Assembly: GCF_900182595.1 (NCBI RefSeq)
Contig: NZ_FXTN01000011.1
Coordinates: 1-64,000, forward strand
Reading direction: 5' to 3'
Source of the DNA: Pedobacter westerhofensis
Lineage (GTDB): Bacteria > Bacteroidota > Bacteroidia > Sphingobacteriales > Sphingobacteriaceae
DNA: 64,000 nucleotides
Positions 51,713 to 60,138 of this stretch are shown one piece after another. The notes under the pieces were generated by a model. It made no database searches. It saw only the letters and a list, made by a program, of their open reading frames with translations, and was not told the origin of the DNA. Within the stretch, counting starts at the first letter, position 1; the number at the start of each line of letters is the position of its first letter. The translations under genes and the position numbers were made by a program.

Positions 51713-52543
51713 TCAATCACCCGAAGAAAGGGAATAGTTCAGCGAAGTAGGCGCTGCGCCGAACTTTTTCTTAAAGGAATGCGAGAAGTGTGACAGGCTT
51801 TCAAATCCCAGGTCAAGGTAAAAGGATGAAGGTTTCAGATGCTTGGTTTCGATGAGGTACTTTGCTTCGTTCAGCCGCCTGTCCATCAGCCATTGCCGCG
51901 GCGGGGCACCAAATGCTTTGATAAAATCACGTTTAAAGGCTGCCAGGCTGCGCCCGGTTAGCTCCGCGAATTTTTCAACGGGAACATTGAACTGATAGTT
52001 ACAGAGCATAAACTTTACCAGGTCAATCTTATATGGTGCTGAAAAGTCAAACAGGAAATTGCGCAGTCCCGGCAAAGCAAGGAGCAATAACTTGACTCCT
52101 TCTTTTACTTTCAGGATGCCCATTTCATCCGTCATCGAGGCACCCGAGCTCCGTGCGTACGGGACTACAGACTGAAAATACCCCTGCAGGAAATCATTTG
52201 AAGGAATCAGAAGATTAGAAGGACCGATGTATTTACCATCCGCTTCCAGCTTTTCTTCTAACACGATCCTTCGCAGCAGGTCTTCCTGCAGGGAGATTAC
52301 AATTGTTTCATAGTTACAGCCGGGAAGTGGCGTCTTTGCAACAGTACCCAACTGATTCTTACCGATCAGCAGCATTTCTCCACCGTTCATCGAAATCTTC
52401 TGCCCCGAAGTTTCCATTACAAACTGTCCAGAAACCTGCAAAATTAAAGTATGGTGGTTCCATAAACACAACCGCTCCTTCCGCGCAGCAGATTGGTAAG
52501 CGTAGAAGATTACGCCGGGGAGAATTTCTGCTGGACTGTTCAT
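51713..52543 (-). CDS. AraC-family transcriptional regulator
   Basis: 276 residues. N-terminal cupin-like sensor (about 1-170) and C-terminal HTHs: VEKFAELTGRSLAAFKRDF and KPSSFYLDLGFESLSHFSHSF, ending GAAPTSLNYS. It directly abuts the aldo/keto reductase gene, so it is co-transcribed with it and probably autoregulated through the direct repeat upstream. Confidence 0.93.
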   Translation of the reverse strand: MNSPAEILPGVIFYAYQSAARKERLCLWNHHTLILQVSGQFVMETSGQKISMNGGEMLLIGKNQLGTVAKTPLPGCNYETIVISLQEDLLRRIVLEEKLEADGKYIGPSNLLIPSNDFLQGYFQSVVPYARSSGASMTDEMGILKVKEGVKLLLLALPGLRNFLFDFSAPYKIDLVKFMLCNYQFNVPVEKFAELTGRSLAAFKRDFIKAFGAPPRQWLMDRRLNEAKYLIETKHLKPSSFYLDLGFESLSHFSHSFKKKFGAAPTSLNYSLSSGD

Positions 52544-53515
52544 TTAACGTTGTAAGTAAGTGCCGCCAAGTATTGCGCCTGCTGCAAAAGTAGTGTTTAA
52601 CCTATTCATTTCTTCAGTACTGAATACAATATCCATTGCGGCGATATTTTCCGGCAATCGCGATCTCCGGCTCATGCTCACCAAAGGCATAATCTGATCG
52701 CCTTGTTCTTTTACCCAGGCAATTGCAAGCTGTGTTGGCGTACAACCTTTATCCCTGGCAAATTGTTTAAATACTTCTACTTTTTCCAGGTTTTTGATCA
52801 GGTTTTCACCCTGAAAGCGAGGGAAAGCGTTTCGGTAATCGTTTTCAGGCAGCGGTGCTTTCAATTCTCCTGTGAACAGACCCTCAGCAGTATTGGCGAA
52901 GGCAATGATACCAACACCCAGTTCTTTTGCCGCAGGCAGCAGTTCGCTTTCGATCTGACGATCGGCCAGCGAATAGCCAATCTCCAGCGCGCTGATCGGG
53001 TGGATGGCATTGGCTTTACGAAGCTGGGCGGCAGATATTTCAGATACACCAATGTAACGCACTTTACCTTCTTTTACCAGATCGGCCACCGTTCCAATGA
53101 TATCTTCTAAGGGAACACTATTGTCCATGCGGCTGGGCTGATACATGTCGATGGTGTCAATACCCAAGCGGGTCAGGGAGTAGTTTACAAAATTTTTGAT
53201 AGCCACAGGTCGCAGGTCCATACCCAGCCACTCACCGTTGTGGAAGATAGTACCAAATTTTACACTAATAAAGGCATCGTCCCGTCTTCCTTTAATGGCT
53301 TTGCCTATTAGCATTTCATTATGCCCGGCGCCATAAAAGTCTCCGGTATTCAAAAAATTAATACCATTGTCCAGGGCTTCATGGATGGTAGCTATACTTT
53401 CTTTTGTATCTGGTGTAGGACCTCCCCAGATCGAGGACATACGCATGCAGCCTAAACCAAGGTTAGAAACCAAAGGGCCATTTTTGCCCAACTGAATTTT
53501 TGTGAAGTTTTTCAT
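52544..53515 (-). CDS. Aldo/keto reductase
   Basis: 323 residues, complete barrel. Catalytic Tyr in TGDFYGAGHNEM, Lys in FISVKFG; in place of the tetrad His it has the MYQPSRMDN block typical of one AKR branch. GKVRYIGVSEISA follows. It uses NADP(H) to reduce carbonyls of unknown identity. It is the first gene of a two-gene transcript with the AraC regulator. Confidence 0.93.
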   Translation of the reverse strand: MKNFTKIQLGKNGPLVSNLGLGCMRMSSIWGGPTPDTKESIATIHEALDNGINFLNTGDFYGAGHNEMLIGKAIKGRRDDAFISVKFGTIFHNGEWLGMDLRPVAIKNFVNYSLTRLGIDTIDMYQPSRMDNSVPLEDIIGTVADLVKEGKVRYIGVSEISAAQLRKANAIHPISALEIGYSLADRQIESELLPAAKELGVGIIAFANTAEGLFTGELKAPLPENDYRNAFPRFQGENLIKNLEKVEVFKQFARDKGCTPTQLAIAWVKEQGDQIMPLVSMSRRSRLPENIAAMDIVFSTEEMNRLNTTFAAGAILGGTYLQR

Positions 53516-53555
53516 GATCCAAAGATCAGGCCTGAGGGCGGGGTGCAGTTGCTCC

Positions 53556-53586
53556 TACGGCTCAAATCTTTTGTCTGTACGGCTCA
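53556..53586 (-). promoter_or_regulatory. AraC-type direct repeat upstream of the aldo/keto reductase gene
   Basis: TACGGCTCA (plus-strand reading) occurs at 53556-53564 and 53578-53586, 22 bp apart. Downstream of it a near -7 box (GATCTTTG on the minus strand, 53520-53527) lies just before the ATG at 53515. Confidence 0.6.
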
Positions 53587-53761
53587 GGTTTGGATGCACA
53601 GATGTTACCTTAGAAATAATATCTGACACGAACATTTTATCCAAAGAACTGTCATCTGTAAACTTATTATTTCAGGGATAATGAGTGATTTGAAATGTTT
53701 GTTTTTTTTGTCTTTTATCAGGCAGCTTGAGTAAATTGCGGATTATTACATACATTGAACA

Positions 53762-54349
53762 ATGTCCAATTTTGACGCGCTTTTCGATTACATTCAGGAT
53801 ATATCAGGCAAATTGCTTTCAGAGGATGATCAGCAGTTGCTGATGGCGCATTTCAAACCCAAAAAACTAAGAAAAAGGCAATACTTTTTACAGGAGGGAG
53901 ACGTATGCAAATACATTGGTTTTATTGTAAAAGGATCTGCCAGAACCTTTACGGTAGATGAAAAGGGGCATGAAAATGTATTGAAACTATCTGTTGAAAA
54001 TTGGTGGCTGGCTGATTTTGAAAGCTTTTACCTCCTCACGCCAAGCCGCTTTAATATTGAAGCGCTGGAGAACCTGGAGGTTTTACAATCAACCCATGCT
54101 CAAATTGAGGACTACCTTAAGGATATCCCTGCTTTTTCAGCGATGGCGAACGTAATCAGTCAAAATTACACCATTGCAACCCAGAAAAGAATGCAGGCCG
54201 CTTTTAGCTATACGGCTGAAGAGCGCTACGAAGACCTCATCAATAATTACCCGTATTTTCTAAAGCGCTTCCCGCAAAACATCATTGCCTCTTATCTGGG
54301 TTTATCCCCGGAAACCCTGAGCAGGATAAGGAGAAACTCTGCCAAGTAG
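53762..54349 (+). CDS. Crp/Fnr-family transcriptional regulator
   Basis: 195 residues. Sensor domain at about 25-120 (YFLQEGDVCKYIGFIVKGSARTF), HTH in IIASYLGLSPETLSRI. No Fe-S cysteine set is seen. It is a paralogue of the regulator at 44019. A Fnr-like dyad (54533-54548) lies between it and the SDR gene at 54703, its likely target. Confidence 0.92.
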   Translation: MSNFDALFDYIQDISGKLLSEDDQQLLMAHFKPKKLRKRQYFLQEGDVCKYIGFIVKGSARTFTVDEKGHENVLKLSVENWWLADFESFYLLTPSRFNIEALENLEVLQSTHAQIEDYLKDIPAFSAMANVISQNYTIATQKRMQAAFSYTAEERYEDLINNYPYFLKRFPQNIIASYLGLSPETLSRIRRNSAK

Positions 54350-54702
54350 ATTTCCGCAAAGCAGCCGGCTTTTCAATTGACGCCTCAAAAAGCCACATCC
54401 ATAAATTTTCCTGCATGCAAAAAAAAGAGCCTTCGGATACAATATACGCCGTTGTGCCCCGGCCGCTGTTTTGTTGCCCAAGCTTTTCGCCTTTGTTTTA
54501 ACTTGCTATTTTACAATTTGTTATCCAATTAAGATGATCTGGATCATCATTTCCACTTGACCCATTTCGGGCGCATTTAATGATTCATGTCAATACACAG
54601 ATTGTCAGTGTGCAGCATCTTTGGTTTATGATTCAGAACGGAAAAAACCAAAAGAATTTGAATCAAATGATTATCAAAAAATTGAACTAATAAATAGAAA
54701 TA
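54350..54702 (+). other. Intergenic region between the Crp/Fnr gene and the SDR gene
   Basis: 353 bp with no gene. It contains the dyad at 54533-54548 and a one-mismatch -7 box (CATCTTTG, 54616-54623); nothing else stands out. Confidence 0.5.
54533..54548. promoter_or_regulatory. Fnr-like dyad upstream of the SDR gene
   Basis: GATGATCTGGATCATC is self-complementary except for its two central bases. Read as ATGAT-N4-ATCAT it differs from the FNR site TTGAT-N4-ATCAA at one base in each half. Confidence 0.45.
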
Positions 54703-55461
54703 ATGAGTAAACTAAAAAACAAAGTAGCGGTAGTTACCGGTGCATCAAAAGGAATAGGTGCATCTATCGCAAAACATTTTGCGGCAGAAGGTGCAAAAGT
54801 AGTTGTCAATTATGCTTCAAGTAAAGAAGGCGCAGACAGGGTTGTTAAAGAGATCACCGAAAATGGAGGCATAGCTATTGCAGTACAGGCCGATGTATCA
54901 AATGAAGCCGATGTAACAAGGCTGTTTGAGGAAACAAAAAAAGCATTTGGTACGCTGGATATTTTGGTAAACAATGCTGTCTTTCAGTCATACTTACCTA
55001 TAGAACAGGCAACAGTAACAGCTTTTCATCAGCATTTCAACGTCAATGTTTTGGGGCCTGTACTTACTATCCAGGCATCTTTGAAACTGTTTGGCGATAA
55101 GGGCGGCAATATTATCAATATCAGTTCTGGTGCAAGCAAATACCCTCTTCCGTCTGCCTCGTTGTACTCTGCAACTAAAGCGGCTGTAGATGCCATAACG
55201 ATCTCTTTATCGAAAGAACTTGGTGCAAAAAATATTCGTATCAATTCCATTCTGCCAGGCGCTACGGATACTGAAGGCGCAGCCAGTGCAGGCGTCACTG
55301 CCGGCAGTGAGTATGAAAAAATGTTTGTCGCCAATACCCCGCTTGGCCGCAGGGGCCAGCCCGCAGATATTGCGAAAGCCGTAGTATTCCTTGCTTCAGA
55401 TGATTCAGCCTGGATTACGGGAGAGCAAATTTCCGTTTCGGGCGGGATGTACGGTTTTTAG
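54703..55461 (+). CDS. Short-chain dehydrogenase/reductase
   Basis: 252 residues, FabG-like SDR: VVTGASKGIGASIA, NYASSKEGAD after beta-2 (Ser/Lys suggests NADP), LVNNAVFQS, ISSGASK, YSATKAAVDA (YxxxK) and a C-terminal WITGEQISVSGG. The usual NNAG is NNAV here. The substrate is unknown. It is convergent with ccsBA; a 13-bp hairpin lies between them. Confidence 0.94.
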   Translation: MSKLKNKVAVVTGASKGIGASIAKHFAAEGAKVVVNYASSKEGADRVVKEITENGGIAIAVQADVSNEADVTRLFEETKKAFGTLDILVNNAVFQSYLPIEQATVTAFHQHFNVNVLGPVLTIQASLKLFGDKGGNIINISSGASKYPLPSASLYSATKAAVDAITISLSKELGAKNIRINSILPGATDTEGAASAGVTAGSEYEKMFVANTPLGRRGQPADIAKAVVFLASDDSAWITGEQISVSGGMYGF

Positions 55462-55470
55462 CGTAATAAA

Positions 55471-55502
55471 TTATGGAAGTAATGTTATTATTACTTCCAT
55501 AA
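55471..55502. terminator. Hairpin between convergent SDR and ccsBA genes
   Basis: TTATGGAAGTAAT (55471-55483) and ATTACTTCCATAA (55490-55502) form a perfect 13-bp stem with a 6-nt loop. The ccsBA stop codon is inside the right arm. Confidence 0.7.
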
Positions 55503-58500
55503 CCTCCCTTTATACCTCCGGTAAGAAACCACAGCCAGCAAAGCAACCACAGTAATCGTTACATAAACCCATGCCGGAATTGGAACAGGATCGCCCTGTG
55601 CATAAGAATGCAGCCCGGTGAGGTAATAATTTACCCCAAAATAAGTCATGATAATTACTGAAAAAGCCAGCAACGATAAAAGGTTAAAAAGGTATTTGCC
55701 CCGCAGTGCTGGTATCAGCCTTACGTGTAGGACAAAAGCATACACAATAACCGAGATAAAAGCCCAGGTTTCTTTAGGGTCCCAGCTCCAGTAACGGCCC
55801 CAGCTTTCATTTGCCCAGATCCCGCCCAGGAAGGTCCCTACCGTCAGCAAAAATATACCAACAGTAAGAGACATCTCGTTGACGATGGTCAGCTCTACTA
55901 CAGAGGCTTTAACCTTTGCACTGATTTTCTTATGATCAATAATATACAATAATAACACTACAGTACCCAATAGCGCACTTAAGCCAAAGAAGCCGTAACT
56001 TGAAGTAATGATGGCTACATGTACCATCAGCCAATATGATTTGAGCACAGGCACCAGCGGCGTAATCTGCGGGTTCATTTGTGAGCCTCCATGCGCAAAT
56101 CCCATCAGGATTACGGCAATCAGACATCCGGCAGCAGGTATAAAAGCATTACTGTTCCGGTACAACAACATTCCCGACATCACCCCTATCCAGCTGATAA
56201 ACATAACCGCCTCATAGCCGTTGCTCCAGGGTTCATGACCAGAAATATACCAGCGGACGGCAAGACCGTACATCTGTAAAAGTGCCGCAATACTGATCAG
56301 CACCAGCACAACGTTGATAGCTTTTCTCAAGACTTTAGAATTTTTGAACAAACTGCCAAAAGCCAGACCAAGGATCACTGTGCCCAGCAAAGCATAGGTG
56401 ATCATCAGATTGAGGAAGATATTCCAGGAATTATATTTCACTTCCATATCAATCTTGGTAAGTGAGGGAACTACAGCTTTGCCCAATTTAAATTGTAATT
56501 GTTTAAGGGCCTCCAGTTTCTGATCGGCTGCTGACCAGTTTCCTGATTGTGCAGCCCCGTATATACTCATAAGGTAAAGTGTTGCCGGGTTGCGCAATGC
56601 TGCAGTACTGTCTGTTGCAGGTGCGGGCGGTGTTACCCAGGTGTTGTTTGCATCACCTGCTATAGGAAATACACGCAGGTATTGTCCGTTAAGCAGCTGC
56701 TGCATTACCTGCAGTTTATCGTTCAGTTCTATGATATCTTTGTCATAGCCATCCTGTTCGGATGCCTTTTTAGCAAAAGCTTTAAGGTAATCATCCTTAA
56801 GACGGAAATCGATGGTACCATCAGGACTTAAACTCAGCAGGTTGACCATGGTGGTATAACCCTCTTCATTGGCCTTTACGGCCGTAAGCAAGCCGGGTCC
56901 ACCTTTACTGCCCACTTTAATCAAAGGTACATTCACCCAGTCGAAAGGCAATGTAGACACAGAAAGGAAAAACTGATTGGCATTGAGGGTATAGAACTTA
57001 TCCTTTTGATACAATTTACGTAGAATCTCAAGCGCCAGAGTATTTACCGGCTCTATACGTCCGTCAATATTTTGCACCAGTAAACGGCCAAAGCTATCTG
57101 CATGTGTACGGTCGGTACGGATAGTACCGGCAAATGTCGCCGCATCTACCACCTGTCCGGAGAGCATCCTCTGCATTTCTGCCACGTGATTATGATCTTG
57201 CGTAGCTGCAGCAGTAGTGCTGTCTGCAGCATGTGAATGATCGTGAGGACTTTGTGCACTTGATCCTGCCGGCAAAGGCCCTGCCGTAGTAGCCATAGGT
57301 CCTGCGGTGGCAGGCATTGCTTTACCATCCCGGCCATGCATATCTATTTCCTGGCTGAATGCTGCTGTTCCCGGCAGAAAAATCAGCAGCAGCAATAATG
57401 TTTTGGAACGTGATATCGTTTTAAGCTGTTCGTTGAGTTTGGAAAAATGCGTGCCTTTCCAGAAAAGGGTAACAAACAAACCAGCAAACAGTAAGGTATA
57501 GCCGATATAGGTAATATTGGTGCCCCAGTAATCATGATTGACAGAAAGCACTGTGCCCAGTTCGTCCTGGTCAAAGCTCGACTGAAAAAAACGGTAGCCA
57601 TCCTGATCCAATACATGGTTCATAAATATTTTATACGGACGCTGGTTGTGGCCATCATCAATCATGATATCAGACGAATATGCTGCAGGGCTGTTACTGC
57701 CCGGATATTTCTCCATTTTAAAGTACACAAGTTTTAGCGAAAACGGTGCTTTGTAAATCTTGGAGCCATAGGCCATTGCAATTGGCAGGCCACCTACTTC
57801 GCTCTGAAACTGGAAATTGGTCATCCCTTTGCCTCCGTAAAAAGATACAGTATCAACAGCATCCGGGGTAGTTACTTCTACTTTTACCAGATCCAGATCG
57901 TGTTCATGTGTACGCTTGTCGCCCTCATAATACATGATATGTCCATTGCGGGCAGGCTCCGGAACTACAAATGCGAGCGCCCCGTAGGTGTACAGGCTTC
58001 GGAGATGAAAATCCTGCTCCTGGTTGTCTGCAGTGACAGCTTTCCTTTCCTGAGTAGCCATGATCATGTAATTACCTTCATAGGGTGACGAGATCTTGTA
58101 ACCTCCAAAACCATCGGCAAGATTGATCGCGCCCTGAGTAGGTTTGTTATAGCTGATGATCATATTGTTAATCAGCTTTACATTACCGCTCTCTATATAT
58201 TTATTAACGCGTTTACCATTTTCAAGTACCACCAGATGCAACACAGGCTTTCCTGACTGGATAAGCACCAGGGAATCCTGCGCACGGGCATAGAAGTCTA
58301 CTACTTTCATTTTTACCCTTTTGCCCTTGTAATCATATTGCTGGATAAATGTTTTTTTGAAAGATTTAAGATACCATGGAACGTTATTGGAAATCAGGAT
58401 CGCAGGTTTGTCGTCGTAGGCCAGTGCCTGGTCATTCTGACCTATCTGTACCTTAAAAAACGTAGCGTCAGAAACCACATCATTGCTGCTCTCTCCCTCC

Positions 58501-58823
58501 CTGATATGCATCGAACCTTCAAAGCTGATATAGCGGGTCACATAACCACCGATAAATATGATGATAAATGCCAGGTGAAAAACCAGTAGCGGCAGTTTCT
58601 TCAACGATATCAATTGATACCTTTTGATATTCCCGATAAAATTGAGGATCAGGAAAAACATCACCAGCTCAAACCACCAGCAATTGTAGATCAGGGCTTT
58701 GGCAACAGCTGTTCCGTAGTCGTTTTCAACGAAAGTGGCCAGCGCCATTGAGAAAGCATAAACTAGTAAAAGGGTACCCATTGTACGGGTAGAGAAGAGA
58801 ATCCTGCCTAATTGTGAAATCAT
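55491..58823 (-). CDS. ccsBA: Fused cytochrome c assembly protein CcsBA
   Basis: 1110 residues. The N-terminal third is ResB/Ccs1-like with membrane helices and a large periplasmic domain; the C-terminal part is CcsA-like with the heme-handling WWD block (WGRYWSWDPKETWAF) and flanking conserved His. Together they deliver heme to apocytochromes c. Between the parts (about residues 500-550) is a His/Ala/Thr-rich stretch, PHDHSHAADSTTAAATQDHN, unlike the usual linker. Single-gene CcsBA fusions are known in Bacteroidota and epsilonproteobacteria. Confidence 0.93.
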   Translation of the reverse strand: MISQLGRILFSTRTMGTLLLVYAFSMALATFVENDYGTAVAKALIYNCWWFELVMFFLILNFIGNIKRYQLISLKKLPLLVFHLAFIIIFIGGYVTRYISFEGSMHIREGESSNDVVSDATFFKVQIGQNDQALAYDDKPAILISNNVPWYLKSFKKTFIQQYDYKGKRVKMKVVDFYARAQDSLVLIQSGKPVLHLVVLENGKRVNKYIESGNVKLINNMIISYNKPTQGAINLADGFGGYKISSPYEGNYMIMATQERKAVTADNQEQDFHLRSLYTYGALAFVVPEPARNGHIMYYEGDKRTHEHDLDLVKVEVTTPDAVDTVSFYGGKGMTNFQFQSEVGGLPIAMAYGSKIYKAPFSLKLVYFKMEKYPGSNSPAAYSSDIMIDDGHNQRPYKIFMNHVLDQDGYRFFQSSFDQDELGTVLSVNHDYWGTNITYIGYTLLFAGLFVTLFWKGTHFSKLNEQLKTISRSKTLLLLLIFLPGTAAFSQEIDMHGRDGKAMPATAGPMATTAGPLPAGSSAQSPHDHSHAADSTTAAATQDHNHVAEMQRMLSGQVVDAATFAGTIRTDRTHADSFGRLLVQNIDGRIEPVNTLALEILRKLYQKDKFYTLNANQFFLSVSTLPFDWVNVPLIKVGSKGGPGLLTAVKANEEGYTTMVNLLSLSPDGTIDFRLKDDYLKAFAKKASEQDGYDKDIIELNDKLQVMQQLLNGQYLRVFPIAGDANNTWVTPPAPATDSTAALRNPATLYLMSIYGAAQSGNWSAADQKLEALKQLQFKLGKAVVPSLTKIDMEVKYNSWNIFLNLMITYALLGTVILGLAFGSLFKNSKVLRKAINVVLVLISIAALLQMYGLAVRWYISGHEPWSNGYEAVMFISWIGVMSGMLLYRNSNAFIPAAGCLIAVILMGFAHGGSQMNPQITPLVPVLKSYWLMVHVAIITSSYGFFGLSALLGTVVLLLYIIDHKKISAKVKASVVELTIVNEMSLTVGIFLLTVGTFLGGIWANESWGRYWSWDPKETWAFISVIVYAFVLHVRLIPALRGKYLFNLLSLLAFSVIIMTYFGVNYYLTGLHSYAQGDPVPIPAWVYVTITVVALLAVVSYRRYKGRLWK

Positions 58824-58954
58824 TTGATGAACTTATTGTGCCTGTTTTTTTGAGACGGCCACATATTAGATATTTTTATGCAGTGGAAGGAAAATATCTA
58901 AAAAAAAGATAATGAGATGATATTTTCAATGCATCGCCATCTGGCTAAAATTGG

Positions 58955-60130
58955 TTAATCCTCATCCCCGGTGTTTATCATTTTAGCCAGTACAAAAAAG
59001 GTTTTACGGGTAACAATTGCTGCACCAGGTTTAAGATCCTGCACAGGTGTGATCTCCGTAAATCCCACATCTGATACTCCCCTGGCAATAGCTATACGCT
59101 CAAACACGGTCTCTTTGGAATCTTGTTTTTTAATGCTGAAAATGTAATCCTGACCGCCACTGCTCACTATTGCCTCAGTTGGAACGGCCGGCAGAACTGA
59201 ATTACCTATGCTGATGATTGCTGTGATGTTCATCCCTTCGATCAAGCCTGCCTTATCACCCATTACAACAGCATGTACAGGGATCGTTTTGCTCTGATTG
59301 GCAAAGGCGGTGCCTATGGAGTAAATTTTTGCATCATACTCTTTGCCTGCACTATTGGTTAGCGTAAAATGGATCAGCTGCCCGGGTTTAACCTTGGGGA
59401 GGTCTTTTTCATAAACAAACAGGTCCAGGTGTAACTGCGAGTTGTTGACAATCTGCGCAATGGGCGTTGAAGCATCTACATTGGAACCAATCTGTGCAGA
59501 TACTTCACTGATCGTACCGCTGATAGGGGCAACCACCGGAATACTGGTCACAATCTGGCCCCCACTTGCTGCACGGAGCGAGATACCGAGTGCACTGAGC
59601 TGTATTTGCTGAGATTTATAGGAGGCGGTTAAAGCCGCCAGTTCAGCCTCTGCTTTCTGCAGGTTCTTTAATGGTGCGGCATTACCCGCCACCAGCTCTT
59701 TTTGTCGCTGATATTCCTGTCTGGCAAGGTGCAGCTGCGCCTGGGTAGTTTGCGATTCCTGCTGTAACTGCGCAATTTGTGGATTGAATATAGTTGCAAT
59801 AACCTGTCCTTTTTTAACATAATTTCCCGGTTGCACGGTAAGCGAACGAATTGTTCCGCTCGACACTGATGTCACCAGTGCTTTGTTCTGATTGGGCACC
59901 GATAACAAACCATTGGCTTTTATTGCGGTAGCAAGGTTCTTCATTTCAATCGTGCCAAATTGAATACCGGCAGTTTTTATCTGACTGGCGGTAAGGCTCA
60001 CCTCGTTGCCAAGGGGAGCTGCAGCTTCTTTTTCTTCTGTATCTTCTTTGGGAGCAGACTGTTTACAGGAAGCCGCGGAAATGATAACGATGATCACTAT
60101 AGATGCAAGAGGCTTGAAAATAAATTTCAT
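58955..60130 (-). CDS. RND efflux periplasmic adaptor lipoprotein (CusB/HlyD family)
   Basis: 391 residues. Lipobox SAASC at about 19-23, then the barrel-sandwich (lipoyl-like) halves around a helical hairpin (about 120-190; AQLQQESQTTQAQLHLARQE), a beta-barrel and a membrane-proximal domain. It bridges the inner-membrane pump and outer-membrane channel. It follows the pump gene by 8 bp on the same strand. Confidence 0.93.
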   Translation of the reverse strand: MKFIFKPLASIVIIVIISAASCKQSAPKEDTEEKEAAAPLGNEVSLTASQIKTAGIQFGTIEMKNLATAIKANGLLSVPNQNKALVTSVSSGTIRSLTVQPGNYVKKGQVIATIFNPQIAQLQQESQTTQAQLHLARQEYQRQKELVAGNAAPLKNLQKAEAELAALTASYKSQQIQLSALGISLRAASGGQIVTSIPVVAPISGTISEVSAQIGSNVDASTPIAQIVNNSQLHLDLFVYEKDLPKVKPGQLIHFTLTNSAGKEYDAKIYSIGTAFANQSKTIPVHAVVMGDKAGLIEGMNITAIISIGNSVLPAVPTEAIVSSGGQDYIFSIKKQDSKETVFERIAIARGVSDVGFTEITPVQDLKPGAAIVTRKTFFVLAKMINTGDED

Positions 60131-60138
60131 GGATAACT

